Shown piece by piece: positions 27,501 through 36,135 of a stretch of DNA of 64,000 nt. How positions within the stretch are numbered: the first letter of the stretch is position 1; every line of letters begins with the position of its first letter. The DNA comes from G963665215 sp963665215. Its GTDB lineage: Bacteria; Chloroflexota; Dehalococcoidia; Lucifugimonadales; CAUZJF01. The notes beneath the pieces are model-generated. The model did no database searches, was not told where the DNA came from, and worked only from the letters and a program-made list of their open reading frames with translations. The stretch is taken from the NCBI GenBank assembly GCA_963665215.2, contig CAXXWW010000002.1, positions 186,001 through 250,000 of the forward strand. The letters run 5' to 3'. The translations under genes were made by a program, and so were the position numbers.

Positions 27501-28224
27501 CCCCTTCGGACTCCAGCTCAACCTCTCCGGGGAGCTCTGGGCCTTCCTCGGGCGGGTCAAGAAAGAGGGACGCATGAGGCTTCCAGTAGTCCTCCGTGGG
27601 ATTGGTGGCCTCTATTACTCCGACGATCCGTGCCGACACCAGGGTGGCGATTCCGATATCCGGGGTCAGGGTGACCACATGTCCGGCTTTGAGTCTAAAC
27701 ATATCGGCGGTGGCCACGCTCACGACCGCCTCCAGCACGGGGCCGCGGGGCCCGCGCTCGACCGTGTCGCCGGCCATGCGTCCATCCAGTATCGTCACGT
27801 GCTGTTCCAGGTTCGAGAATGACCTGAAGTAGGCGAGAAACACCATTCCACTCGATCCGCCCGACGCCGGCAGCGGACTGCCCGGAAGCCCCGCAAGATA
27901 GGTGTCGACGGCCAGGTACCTTTCGCGACTTTCGTAAATCGGGGCTATGTGCCGCTCGATTGCCCCCTCCAGCGACAGCCTGGTGTCTCGCAGGTCGTCC
28001 CGTGTCAGCGGGGTATTAAAGGCGAAGACGTTTATATTGGAGAGCGGCCTTTTCAGCCCGTCAATCTCCAGGTCCAATGCGAGCCGCTCCAGCGAAGCGA
28101 GATAAATGGGGGCCGCCGCGATCACGGTCGTGGCGACGACAATTCCGAAAAAGATGCTCACCAAGGGCACCCAGCCATCCGCCAGACGCCTCAGGACTAG
28201 TCTTGGCATGGAAAGTGGTTTCAT
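24571..28224 (-). CDS. Large FtsX-family ABC transporter permease
   Basis: 1217 aa from the ATG at 28224; an in-frame start at 28278 is also possible. One N-terminal membrane helix (VSIFFGIVVATTVIAAAPIYL) and a roughly 300-residue outer domain lead into FtsX core 1 with three helices around LLLLAIMVVTVLFFLSMMV. A middle block has about seven helices, then a second outer domain of about 350 residues, and FtsX core 2 ends at YAALLGIFTAALYVL. Such double-FtsX permeases work with a separate ATPase in lipid or lipoprotein transport or in cell-surface mechanotransmission. No ATPase gene is adjacent in this window. Confidence 0.82.
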   Translation of the reverse strand: MKPLSMPRLVLRRLADGWVPLVSIFFGIVVATTVIAAAPIYLASLERLALDLEIDGLKRPLSNINVFAFNTPLTRDDLRDTRLSLEGAIERHIAPIYESRERYLAVDTYLAGLPGSPLPASGGSSGMVFLAYFRSFSNLEQHVTILDGRMAGDTVERGPRGPVLEAVVSVATADMFRLKAGHVVTLTPDIGIATLVSARIVGVIEATNPTEDYWKPHASLFLDPPEEGPELPGEVELESEGEVVAIPLFVTQEALVEGVGGAYPGTLIDSLWFIFTDTERLKDWSVAETLRRFEEFESDISKAMPGSDVFSSITKTVRNVEKARFFSRVPMLLLLAIMVVTVLFFLSMMVSYLVQSREVDTVMLRTRGVGTLQILRLYALEGLVMTALAVVLAPFLAIAMVALAGKLPSFSGMTGGGFLPVEIGVAPFLMAAGAGLLCLVIFVVPGVLGARSGLLTHKLRSSRPPTLPFFHRYYLDVALLVLGGLTFWELSSRGQFISGGLFNEVEVNETLLIAPVLFLIVVALVFIRFFPLVVRYLSGESPAVVHLGVVATVLVLGAGVALRETREGNVAGWVGPVAVLVSFAVLYWATQRSRGVALRVGGLVFQGVLVGGFVIMERPVLGDALFAPAIVLIMLVPAQVLFLLLVALTRRSPVWLSMGMWHMSRNPLQYTWLVLLLVLVTGVGILSTTVGGTLERSREDRIQYDMAADIHVTGVPRLVLGGARGLKERTLRIPGVTSGTVALRETAGVAHATAQVLALESRQFPYMSWYRDDFSASSLGGLMDALRSNSQVEKLEIPEGATAIGVWARPTEAYSGLSMWVAIETASGYIEHLSLGDLGGPPEWRLMGSVIPQRLRRPLHLVSMQIYEAGGKIKTPGTLLLDDIMVAVGPSNEEVVLEDFEGQMRWTAIVTSPLAPDRILPGLDAFGGQRIGVFSFGPESEHGYRGIYVSPTAGPVPVVVSSSFVETTGVRVGDAFVANISGRRVPMVIRDTVDYFPTMVPGGNGFILADLDNLTGHLNVLNYFYSVTPNELFLKEAPTARQNVREAVSALTLGLAQVEHMGTQLDSVRGNPLSTAGWNSIVLLSLGIVVLSAGLGYVTYLLSFASRSKGEMGFLQSMGLSRRQLWGLLGFEQLAIAVIGLGLGTWAGLQLSALMVSPLAITERGEQVVPPFILMTDWSLMLPTYAALLGIFTAALYVLNRSVGRLDLRAISREEGL

Positions 28225-28442
28225 AACCTGCACGCGGCTGAAGCTAATACGCCGTCCTACTACGCCGCCGGGTCGCATCGAAGGGCCATAGCTCTACTAT
28301 AGCGAATACGCCCTGGACGCGTCGGCGCCTCTCAAGCTACTACGCCTATATTCCGCTTGCGGTTCCGGCCAGACCTCGATGGCCCCGTGATGAGGGGCCC
28401 CGGGACGCCCCACCCCTTCAAGCAGGAGGCCCGCAGTGTACC

Positions 28443-30827
28443 TCACACGTAAGGGCCAGACTGGTCGCCCCGAGGCCGCGGCTCCGCGGCAGAGACTCCC
28501 GCGGCTGGTGCGAGACGTAAGGTGGCCCGAGTCGTCCTCCTGAGCGCCTCCGGCGACCAGGCGATGGGCACGCCCTCGCCAGCTCTCCAGAGAGGCAGAA
28601 GATCGTCGTAGTGGGGAGAGAGAGGGTTCCCCGACTGGCCCCCGGGCAGTGAGAACCGGCCCTCGTCCCAGTTCCCCACGTCGACGACCATGCGAAGCGA
28701 CGCGATGGACAGTGGATTCACAATGGGGTCAACGGGGTCCGGCGCCGACACCGACACCGTGTTGACATCGCCCCCCCAGGGGAACGGGCCGCGATTGAAT
28801 ACGCGACCCAGGAGAGGGCGCTCCCCGGAGGCGTGACGTAGCGTCAGTGTCCTGATGTGCCCCCAGGCCCACCGCCCACTCCCGTCGCCATACTTTGCCC
28901 TGAGGGTCTTGATCACGGTGGCCAGCGCGTCATCCACTTCATCAGCCCACGGCCTGTCGAACCAGCCCTCGGGCCGGTCCCTTATGAGACGGACCAGGTG
29001 GCCGACGCGCCGGGCCGCAAATAGCGTGCGCGGCACCCCGGGGTACGAGCCTTTCCCAACCGCCCATGCCCAGGAACGCGGCGCTTTGGCCTGGGCGATC
29101 CTACGCGACATCTCAGATACGAACAACTCGAAGACCGCCGCGCCGGGCGACTCCACCGCCACCAGCCCATCCCAACCACCCAGCAGCTCAAGCGCCTTTC
29201 GGGCGTCATCGCTCTGAGCGGAGGCGCCCAGTACCAGACCGCGAATCTCGCGCCACGGCACGGAGACCTCGTCCCTCTGCAGCGCCTGGGCGCCCGCCAC
29301 GTCCCAGGAGTCATGGGAGAGCACCTCTTCCGAAATCCTGGCCTGGCGGTAACCGTCTATCCAGTCGACCCCCAGGAATGGGCCGTCGCCTTCGGGGACG
29401 GGCTGGTTGTTAGCCGTGGCCAAGGCCCCCTGTGGCGGGTCCTCCACAAAGGGCATCTGGTCGAATGCTACAGGCTCGTCGTACCATCCGGCGTCTGGGG
29501 CCCAGCCCGGCAGCGGTACCGTGCCCCAGCCCTTACGTCGTCTGGGCACCTCGCCCACGAACTGCCACCCGATCTTGCCCCGCGTGTCCGCGTACAGCAT
29601 GTTGAGCGACATCAAAGGCCATTCCTCGAAGGCGCGGCGGAACTCGTCGAATGACCGCGCCATGTGGACCCTGAGCAGACCCCTTATCGGCCGTGGCGCC
29701 AGCCAGGTAGCCTGCATGGACATGGCGCAGGTGTCGCCGCCCACCGACGGCCCGATGACGGGGCCCCTCGGGGTGACGACAACTTCTTCCACCACCTCCG
29801 GCAGGCCCTTGACTCGAATAATTTCCGTGCGGACCTGGCACGGGACAAAGCGGTCGCCATCCCGAACGGTACGGCCATCCGGGCCCAGCTCCTCTATGAA
29901 CAGATCGGTGTTGTCGGCAAGACCGGCCGTCAGCCCCCAGGCTGCGACATCGTTGTGGCCTGCGGGGAACACCGGGACCCCAGCCATGGTGGCCCCTGAA
30001 ACAGCCCAATTAGGCGTGCGGATGTGGGCAAGGTACCAGTGAGGGGGGAGCATCGGTGGCAGGTGAGGGTCGTTGGCCAGGATGGCCCGTCCGGTGACGG
30101 TCCGAGCAGGGGAGATCACCCACCCGTTCGACCCCTGGCCCAGGCCGGCGGTCGCCAGGAGCGCCATCAGGTCCTCCGCGAGCCGGTCTATCGCCGGGCC
30201 GGCCGGTGCACCCGGAGGGTCCGTCACGGGGAGCCACTGCGGGTACGCCGGGTCCAGCGCCGCCAGCGCCTCAGGGCCGTCCTCGTTCAATATGTGATGC
30301 CGCGCGATCTCGATGTCCCAGTTGGACGCGAGTGAGAGGGACAGCAGCTTAGACACGGCCACGATATCGACGGCGGAGAAGGGCGTAGGCTTTGCCCGCA
30401 GAAGAGTAAACTCGTGTGCCGGCCGCCTACAGCCCAGGCTGGAGCCCTCCGTGACCCCCCGAGCGAATGCCTCCAGCATACCGCGTATCTCAGGGTCCAG
30501 CACTTCGATCTGGAGCCGGGCGGCGTGCAAGAACCCGATGCGCCTGGACAGCCTGTCAACGTTGACGCCCCGGCGACCCACAAGCTCCGCCAGCGTGCCC
30601 CGGGCCACCCGAAGAAGCGTCTCCAGCTTGAAGGCGCGGTCCTGGCCCTGGCAAAATCCCAGGCCGTACCACGCGTCCTCGTCGACCTCGGCCTCGATGT
30701 AGGGGATGCCGTAGCCATCGCGCCGCACCACCACGGCGCGCCTCACGCCCGGGACTTCGAGCGTTCCAGATGTGGTGGGGAACCGGCGCCCCAGCGAGAG
30801 CCTGAAGAGGAGCCGGTGCAGATTCAT
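28443..30827 (-). CDS. Penicillin acylase family N-terminal-nucleophile hydrolase
   Basis: 794 aa precursor. The alpha part begins with RDGYGIPYIEAE and includes GFCQGQDRAFKLETL. The predicted autocleavage site precedes the nucleophile Ser in GLGQGSNGWVISP, then ANDPHLPPMLPPHWY, typical of the beta chain. Members hydrolyse amides such as penicillins, acyl-homoserine lactones or N-acyl amino acids. I see no clear signal peptide, which is unusual because many homologues are exported. The ATG follows the lipB stop directly (TAGATG), making it the last gene of the oxoacid-dehydrogenase operon. Confidence 0.88.
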   Translation of the reverse strand: MNLHRLLFRLSLGRRFPTTSGTLEVPGVRRAVVVRRDGYGIPYIEAEVDEDAWYGLGFCQGQDRAFKLETLLRVARGTLAELVGRRGVNVDRLSRRIGFLHAARLQIEVLDPEIRGMLEAFARGVTEGSSLGCRRPAHEFTLLRAKPTPFSAVDIVAVSKLLSLSLASNWDIEIARHHILNEDGPEALAALDPAYPQWLPVTDPPGAPAGPAIDRLAEDLMALLATAGLGQGSNGWVISPARTVTGRAILANDPHLPPMLPPHWYLAHIRTPNWAVSGATMAGVPVFPAGHNDVAAWGLTAGLADNTDLFIEELGPDGRTVRDGDRFVPCQVRTEIIRVKGLPEVVEEVVVTPRGPVIGPSVGGDTCAMSMQATWLAPRPIRGLLRVHMARSFDEFRRAFEEWPLMSLNMLYADTRGKIGWQFVGEVPRRRKGWGTVPLPGWAPDAGWYDEPVAFDQMPFVEDPPQGALATANNQPVPEGDGPFLGVDWIDGYRQARISEEVLSHDSWDVAGAQALQRDEVSVPWREIRGLVLGASAQSDDARKALELLGGWDGLVAVESPGAAVFELFVSEMSRRIAQAKAPRSWAWAVGKGSYPGVPRTLFAARRVGHLVRLIRDRPEGWFDRPWADEVDDALATVIKTLRAKYGDGSGRWAWGHIRTLTLRHASGERPLLGRVFNRGPFPWGGDVNTVSVSAPDPVDPIVNPLSIASLRMVVDVGNWDEGRFSLPGGQSGNPLSPHYDDLLPLWRAGEGVPIAWSPEALRRTTRATLRLAPAAGVSAAEPRPRGDQSGPYV

Positions 30828-31625
30828 CTATGGCGCTCTGAATTTGGCGCCGGCCATCTCTTTCCCCGCGAGGACCCTGGCGGCGTCCGGGGAGAGCGGG
30901 TCCCGCAAGGAGCGCCACTCCATAGCCCAGTTGAAGACGCCCCCAAATTGGCGAGCCAAGACCGGTATCACCGAGCTAACATCCGCGACGCCGGGGCGCT
31001 CGGACCGCAACGACGTCACCTGGCCACCCGGCGTGCCGCATGGCACGATGTGATCGAAGAGCGACAGGTCCGGGTCCACATTTAGCGCGAAGCCGTGCAT
31101 GGTAACACCTCGGCTCACCTTTACGCCGATGGCGGCGATCTTCGAGTCCCCCACCCACACTCCGGTCGGCCTCTCACCGGTGTGGGCGGCAACGCCAAGT
31201 TCGGCCACCGTGGCGACGATGACCTTCTCCAGGGCCCGCACGTACCTCAGCGGTCCTCCGCCCCAGCTTCGCAGGTCCACGATGGGATAGCCGACCAGCT
31301 GGCCGGGTCCGTGATACGTAACCTCTCCGCCCCTGTCGACGTGGTGCACCTCCACGCCGAGCTCCGACAGGGTTTCCGAATCTACCAGAATATCCGACGT
31401 GCTGGCCCGCCGGCCCAGAGTGTAGACGTGGGGGTGCTCCAGCAAGAGCAGCAGGTTGGGTAGCGCACCCTCAACCACCCGCGCGTGCAGCTCCCTCTGT
31501 AGCCGCCATGCGCGGAGATAGTCGATTCTGCCGGGTGATGCTACAACGCAAGTCTCCAGATGCGTGCCCCTAAACTTCCATGTCCGGGCGTATGGCCTCG
31601 AGCCGCCGCTTGACGTCGGTGACAA
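30828..31625 (-). CDS. lipB: Octanoyltransferase LipB
   Basis: Transfers octanoyl from acyl carrier protein to lipoyl domains, the first step of lipoate assembly. Motifs: LLLLEHPHVYTLGRR, HVDRGGEVTYHGPGQLVGYPIVDL, the catalytic Lys in SKIAAIGVKV and the catalytic Cys in IVPCG. The family N-terminus corresponds to ETCVVASPGRIDYLRAW near 31556, but the only standard start is the ATG at 31625, inside the end of the E2 gene. So translation either overlaps by 56 bases or begins at a rare CTG at 31559. It sits in the operon of the E2 protein that needs lipoate. Confidence 0.9.
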   Translation of the reverse strand: MSPTSSGGSRPYARTWKFRGTHLETCVVASPGRIDYLRAWRLQRELHARVVEGALPNLLLLLEHPHVYTLGRRASTSDILVDSETLSELGVEVHHVDRGGEVTYHGPGQLVGYPIVDLRSWGGGPLRYVRALEKVIVATVAELGVAAHTGERPTGVWVGDSKIAAIGVKVSRGVTMHGFALNVDPDLSLFDHIVPCGTPGGQVTSLRSERPGVADVSSVIPVLARQFGGVFNWAMEWRSLRDPLSPDAARVLAGKEMAGAKFRAP

Positions 31626-32862
31626 AGGCCCCGGCCTCCATCCCGTCCAGGATGCGGTGGTCGAATGTGATGCACAGGTTCATGATCGAGCGTATGGCGA
31701 TGGCGTCGTTTATCACCACCGGCCGCTTTACGATTGCCTCGGTGTTCAGAATGGCGGCCTGTGGATGATTTATCAGGGCCTTGCCAACCACGGAGCCCAG
31801 AGGCCCCGTGTTGTTCACTGTGAAGGTACCGCCCTGGACGTCCGTCACGTCCAGCTTGCCCCGCCGGGCCCTGGTGGCCAGGTCGTGGACGGCCTTCGCC
31901 AGCCGCGCGACACTCAGAGAGCCGGCGTCGTGGACCACAGGCACAACCAGCCCATTCGGAGTGGCTATCGCCACGCCGATGTTGATCCGGTGCTTGAGGA
32001 TGATGGCGTCCCCGGCCCACGTGGAGTTCACCAGCCGGTGCTCCTTGAGGGAGTCGGCCACCACCTGCACGACGAAGGGCAAGTAGGTGAGATTCACGCC
32101 CTCGCGCCGCTGGAAGTCGGCCTTGGCCGCCTCCCGGAGCCGGACAAGGCCGGTCACGTCCGCCTCCACCATGGTCCAAGCCTCTGGGATCTCTGTGGCG
32201 CTCCTGACCATGTTCTCGGCTATCATGCGCCGCACGGGCCGCAGGGGCACCCGCTCGTCACCTTCGGCAGGGGCGCGAGCCTGGGCCGTGCCGGCCGTGG
32301 CAGCCTCCGAGACCCGGCCCTGGGCGGCTTCTGCACCCGCATCGACGTACGCCTGGACATCCTTCCGGGTCACGCGCCCACCGATTCCGCTGCCAGCGAC
32401 CATGGAGAGGTCGACGTCATGCTCGGCGGCGAGATGCTGCACCACAGGAGAGTAGCGCGGCTTGGACCGGGGCGCGCCATCGCCATCGTCCACGGCGGGG
32501 CCACCCGAGCCCGTGGGGCCCACCGGCGCGACGTCCTTCAGAAGTGTGCCGATGCGGTCAATGACGTCCGGGGCCCGGTCGCCAGCGGAGACCGGGGGAG
32601 AGGCTTCCCCACCGGGCGCCTCCTCCTCTCCCTCCACCTTGATCTCGGCGACCACGGTACCCATCTGTACGGTCTGCCCCTCTTCGACGAGTATGCTGGT
32701 CAAGACGCCGGATACGGGTGAGGGCATCTCCATATTCACCTTGTCCGTCACCACCTCGGCCAGCGGCTCGTACTTCTCAACGAGGTCGCCGACCTTCTTC
32801 AGCCACTTGTCGATAATGGCCTCGGCGACCGACTCTCCAACCTGGGGCAGCAGTATTCTCAT
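31570..32862 (-). CDS. 2-oxoacid dehydrogenase E2 (dihydrolipoamide acyltransferase)
   Basis: 430 aa. One lipoyl domain at residues 1-78 with the modified Lys in VVTDKVNMEMP, a linker, a peripheral-subunit binding domain (YSPVVQHLAAEHDVDLSMV, GSGIGGRVTRKDVQAY), a second Ala/Pro-rich linker and the catalytic domain ending in TFDHRILDGMEAG (His and Asp of the active site). It passes acyl groups from E1 to CoA. The E1 genes lie just upstream with 8-bp spacing. Confidence 0.93.
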   Translation of the reverse strand: MRILLPQVGESVAEAIIDKWLKKVGDLVEKYEPLAEVVTDKVNMEMPSPVSGVLTSILVEEGQTVQMGTVVAEIKVEGEEEAPGGEASPPVSAGDRAPDVIDRIGTLLKDVAPVGPTGSGGPAVDDGDGAPRSKPRYSPVVQHLAAEHDVDLSMVAGSGIGGRVTRKDVQAYVDAGAEAAQGRVSEAATAGTAQARAPAEGDERVPLRPVRRMIAENMVRSATEIPEAWTMVEADVTGLVRLREAAKADFQRREGVNLTYLPFVVQVVADSLKEHRLVNSTWAGDAIILKHRINIGVAIATPNGLVVPVVHDAGSLSVARLAKAVHDLATRARRGKLDVTDVQGGTFTVNNTGPLGSVVGKALINHPQAAILNTEAIVKRPVVINDAIAIRSIMNLCITFDHRILDGMEAGAFVTDVKRRLEAIRPDMEV

Positions 32863-32870
32863 AGGAGCTA

Positions 32871-33839
32871 TCAGTAGCCGGCCAGCTTGCGCATGGCGCC
32901 GGCTATCCTGTCTTCGTCCGGCAGGAACATGGCCTCAAGCGGCGGGCTGAAGGGCATCGCCGGCACCTCGGGCCCGGCCAGCCGCATGACGGGGCCGTCC
33001 AGGTGTTCAAATGCGTGCTCAGAGACGATGGCGGCAACCTCGCCGCCGATGCCGCCGGCCTTGGTGTCCTCGTGGACTATCAGACACTTCCCCGTCTTCC
33101 TGACGGATCGAAGAATGGCCTCCTCATCCAGCGGGCGGATGGTCCTCAGGTCAACCACCTCCACGCTCACCCCTTCCTCGGCCAGGGTGCGCGCCGCTTC
33201 CAGGCAGTGGTGCAGCATGAGCCCGTAGGTAACAACGCTCATGTCGTCGCCCTGCATCTTCACGTCGGCTGCGCCAATGGGTAGGGTGTACTCACCCTCG
33301 GGCACCTCGCCGCGCACCAGGCGGTAGGTCCGCTTGTGCTCCAGAAAGACCACGGGGTCATCGTCTCTAATGGCGCTCTTGAGCAGTCCCTTGGCATCGT
33401 ACGGGGTCGCCGGTGTAACCACCTTCAGTCCCGGCGTATGGGTGAAGAAGGTCTCGACGCTCTGCGAGTGGTAAAGGCCTCCACGCACGCCGCCCCCGTA
33501 GGGGGACCTGACCACCAGAGGTACGCTCATCGAGCCCTTCGTGCCGTACCGCACCCGGGCGGCCTCGCCGACGAGCTGGTTGACGCTCGGCCATATGAAG
33601 TCGGCGAACTGGATCTCCGCGATGGGACGCATGCCGTTCAAGGCGGCGCCCAGGGCTATGCCGGCAATGGATGACTCCGCAAGGGGCGTGTCTATGACGC
33701 GCTCCTCGCCGAAGCGCTCTGTGAGCCCATCGGTGGCCAGGAACACCCCACCCCTGGCGCTGACGTCCTCGCCCATGACGAAGACCCGCGAGTCCCGGTC
33801 CATCTCCTCGCTCATGGCGTCTCGCACGGCTTCGAGCAC
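32871..33839 (-). CDS. Branched-chain-type 2-oxoacid dehydrogenase E1 beta subunit
   Basis: 322 aa. Shows GEDVSARGGVF, AESSIAGIALGAALNG, QFADFIWPSVNQL, GLYHSQSVETFF and FLEHKRTYR, the pattern of 2-oxoisovalerate rather than pyruvate dehydrogenases. Pairs with the alpha subunit to bind thiamine diphosphate. The only in-frame start is the GTG at 33839, 5 bp behind the alpha gene, although the conserved region seems to begin a few residues earlier (AVKTVLEAV), so translation may be coupled. Confidence 0.92.
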   Translation of the reverse strand: MLEAVRDAMSEEMDRDSRVFVMGEDVSARGGVFLATDGLTERFGEERVIDTPLAESSIAGIALGAALNGMRPIAEIQFADFIWPSVNQLVGEAARVRYGTKGSMSVPLVVRSPYGGGVRGGLYHSQSVETFFTHTPGLKVVTPATPYDAKGLLKSAIRDDDPVVFLEHKRTYRLVRGEVPEGEYTLPIGAADVKMQGDDMSVVTYGLMLHHCLEAARTLAEEGVSVEVVDLRTIRPLDEEAILRSVRKTGKCLIVHEDTKAGGIGGEVAAIVSEHAFEHLDGPVMRLAGPEVPAMPFSPPLEAMFLPDEDRIAGAMRKLAGY

Positions 33840-33844
33840 TGTCT

Positions 33845-34918
33845 TTACGGCGATGGCGGCCCTCCCGACTCTGTCCCGACCACGCCGGAGGGCGAGGCGT
33901 AAACGTGCTCGTAGAAGTCCGCGGTAGACGGATAGACCGCACCCTCGACGAACTCAGTAGCCTCGTCAACCTGCCGCTTGGCCTCGGCTTGGATAGACCT
34001 ATCCAGCTTATCGGCAAGGGCGCCGGACCCGGCCAGGCGGTCCCTGAGCAGCTTCAGCGGGTCCCGCTTGCGGGCCTCCTCTATATCCTCTTTCGACCTG
34101 TAGCGACGGTCGTCGTCGTCGCTGGTGTGCGGGAGGTAGCGCTCGACCATCGCCTCGACGAGCGTTGGCCCCTGGCCGGACCGCGCCCGTGAGGCCGCCT
34201 CCGAGGTTGCCTCGTAGACCGCGACGACGTCGGCCCCATCGACCACCAGACCGGGCATGCCGTATCCCTCCGCCCTGGCGGCCACGCCGTCTACGGCCAT
34301 CTGTTTGGACAGGGGCACAGAGATAGAGTACCGGTTGTTCTCGCAGAGGAAGATGACCGGCAGCTTGTGAATGGCAGCGAAGTTCATCCCCTCATGGCAG
34401 TCCCCGACGCTGGAGGCGCCGTCGCCGAAGTAGACGATGGTGACCGCATCCTCGCGGCGCATCTTCGACGCCAGGGCCGCTCCCACGGCCTGGGGTATCT
34501 GAGTGCCCACCACATTGGAGAGGTTGACGATCTTGAGCCTGGGGTATGCCCCGTGGGTCGGGAACTGACGGGCCCCGCTCATGGGCTCGCCCTCCTTGGC
34601 GGTGAAGCCAAGCATTATCTCCTTGGGCGTCATCCCCAAGCTGACTAGGACCGCCAGGTCACGGTAGTAGATGTAGAAGTGGTCCAGGCCCGTCCGGAGA
34701 GCCCACACACTTCCTATCTGGGCTGCTTCATGGCCCTGGGCCGAGGCGACGATGGCGGCCTTGCCCTGCCGGTTCATCAGCCAGACCCGCTCGTCCAGCG
34801 TCCGGCACAGCACCATCTGACGGTACATGTCCAGCAGCTTCTGGACGTCTAGGGATGCCGTGTCCCCGGGGCTTGAAGCGGCCTTCAGTGTTGCGGTCTC
34901 GCCTTGGTCACCGTCCAT
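33845..34918 (-). CDS. Branched-chain-type 2-oxoacid dehydrogenase E1 alpha subunit
   Basis: 357 aa. The thiamine-diphosphate motif runs from YFGDGASSVGDCHEGMNFA to LCENNRYSIS. HTSDDDDRRYRS marks the loop typical of branched-chain oxoacid dehydrogenases. Together with E1 beta it decarboxylates 2-oxo acids from Val, Leu and Ile. First gene of a five-gene minus-strand operon (E1alpha, E1beta, E2, lipB, penicillin acylase). The promoter is 60 bp upstream and GAGG precedes the ATG. No E3 gene is in the window. Confidence 0.93.
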   Translation of the reverse strand: MDGDQGETATLKAASSPGDTASLDVQKLLDMYRQMVLCRTLDERVWLMNRQGKAAIVASAQGHEAAQIGSVWALRTGLDHFYIYYRDLAVLVSLGMTPKEIMLGFTAKEGEPMSGARQFPTHGAYPRLKIVNLSNVVGTQIPQAVGAALASKMRREDAVTIVYFGDGASSVGDCHEGMNFAAIHKLPVIFLCENNRYSISVPLSKQMAVDGVAARAEGYGMPGLVVDGADVVAVYEATSEAASRARSGQGPTLVEAMVERYLPHTSDDDDRRYRSKEDIEEARKRDPLKLLRDRLAGSGALADKLDRSIQAEAKRQVDEATEFVEGAVYPSTADFYEHVYASPSGVVGTESGGPPSP

Positions 34919-35247
34919 GGGAGCCTCGCTAGGCCCTTATCGCGGGCCGCAAGCCGGCCTGAGCTAGGGTAGGCTAATTATATGTGGGCGGCCTGTAGCG
35001 AGTCAAAGCGGCAGGGAGCGCGGCCCATGGGCAGGGTCCCTCGCGCGGCGCCCGGGCGAGTGACGGCCCCCCCTTCACGGCCCCCCCTTCAAGGAGGACG
35101 CCGGCGGCATTAAAGGCCGCGAGACCCCTGGAACGGACGAACAGCCCACCTGTGGCGCTAACGACTGCACTCAGTACGCATCATAATAACGGAAGCTTGG
35201 CGCGAAGGGTTCTGACGCCACGCCGGCACGGGGTTTGAGGGCCCTCC
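34919..35247. other. Intergenic region before the oxoacid dehydrogenase operon
   Basis: Holds the operon promoter at 34977-35006 and a C-rich direct repeat (GGCCCCCCCTTCA twice near 35060-35095). I see no gene in the remainder. Confidence 0.5.
34977..35006 (-). promoter_or_regulatory. Promoter of the oxoacid dehydrogenase operon
   Basis: Minus strand TTGACT (35001-35006), 18-bp spacer, perfect TATAAT (34977-34982). Leader about 50 nt. Confidence 0.7.
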
Positions 35248-35928
35248 TCAGGAGCCGCGCTCGACGTCCCTGAAGCGGTAACCCACGTTCCAGACCGTCT
35301 CGATGAAGGAGTGGTCCGCGTCCTCGATCTTGCTGCGCAGCCGCCTGATGTGGACGTCCACCGTCCGGGTGCCGCCCAGGTAGTCGTAGCCCCAGATCCG
35401 GTTGAGAAGCGTCTCCCGGCTATAGACTCTTCCGGGGCTCGTAGCCATGAGAAGCAGCAGCTCGTACTCCTTGAAGCGCAGACTTGCCCGCCTGCCTTTC
35501 ACAGAGACCTCGTAGTTGGCGGCGTTGATGACCAGGTCCCCGACTCGGATCAGGTCGGCCCCATCACCAGGCCCCGTCCGCCTGAGCACCCGCCTGGCGC
35601 GTGCCACAAGCTCATCGGGCCGCGGAGGGCTGACCACAAAGTCGTCTACCTCCATGGCCGGATCGACGCCGGGCACCTGTCCGTCCGGCACCAGGGCGAT
35701 GACCGGCAGCTTCAAATCTGAGCACTGGCGCAGGCAGTCACCAACTTCGGACCCGGACATCGACCCGAGGTTAATGAGGGCCAGTGCCGGCATCTGGTCC
35801 GCGCCGAGGGAGTCCAGGTCCGACTCGCCGGTGACCAGCAGGGGCTCGATGCCGTGGCCCCTGAGTACGGCCAGGAAGCCGGTCTCTGAGCGTTGCTCAT
35901 CCTGGATAGGAGTGGGGCCAATGACCAT
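35248..35928 (-). CDS. OmpR/PhoB-type DNA-binding protein with a degenerate receiver domain
   Basis: 226 aa. The C-terminal winged helix is typical (LRFKEYELLLLMATSPGRVYSRETLL, WGYDYLGGTRTVDVHIRRLRSKIE, GYRF). The N-terminal half keeps receiver-like length and strands, but the phosphoacceptor strand reads ALALINLGSMSG, with Asn where Asp is expected, the paired acidic residues are not clear, and the conserved Lys is absent (FVVSPPRPDEL). It therefore probably works without phosphorylation. No histidine kinase is adjacent. The gene has its own extended -10 promoter. Confidence 0.85.
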   Translation of the reverse strand: MVIGPTPIQDEQRSETGFLAVLRGHGIEPLLVTGESDLDSLGADQMPALALINLGSMSGSEVGDCLRQCSDLKLPVIALVPDGQVPGVDPAMEVDDFVVSPPRPDELVARARRVLRRTGPGDGADLIRVGDLVINAANYEVSVKGRRASLRFKEYELLLLMATSPGRVYSRETLLNRIWGYDYLGGTRTVDVHIRRLRSKIEDADHSFIETVWNVGYRFRDVERGS

Positions 35929-35957
35929 TGAAATCCTCGATAGAAGCTGGCCTGGTC

Positions 35958-35966
35958 AGTATACCA
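35958..35966 (-). promoter_or_regulatory. Extended -10 promoter of the response-regulator-like gene
   Basis: Minus strand TGGTATACT, no -35. Leader about 23 nt to the start at 35928. Confidence 0.5.
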
Positions 35967-36135
35967 GAGGGGTGTTAGAGGTGAGCAGTGCTGGGCCGGA
36001 ACTCCGGACGTCTATCCGATGTTGTCCCCAGACGACTCAGCGGCGCCCGACTCGAAACAGACGCCCTGCGTAGCGGCCCCACCCGCTCGGCGGCCCTTTA
36101 CGCGGGGGCGGGGATGACAATGACACCCGGCAGAT

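Noticed and set aside
29066..29654. Open frames antisense to the penicillin acylase
   Set aside because: Pro/Arg/His-rich composition typical of GC-rich antisense shadows; no start signals.
35060..35095. C-rich direct repeat near the oxoacid dehydrogenase promoter
   Set aside because: Two copies of a low-complexity C-run motif; too short to call a functional element.
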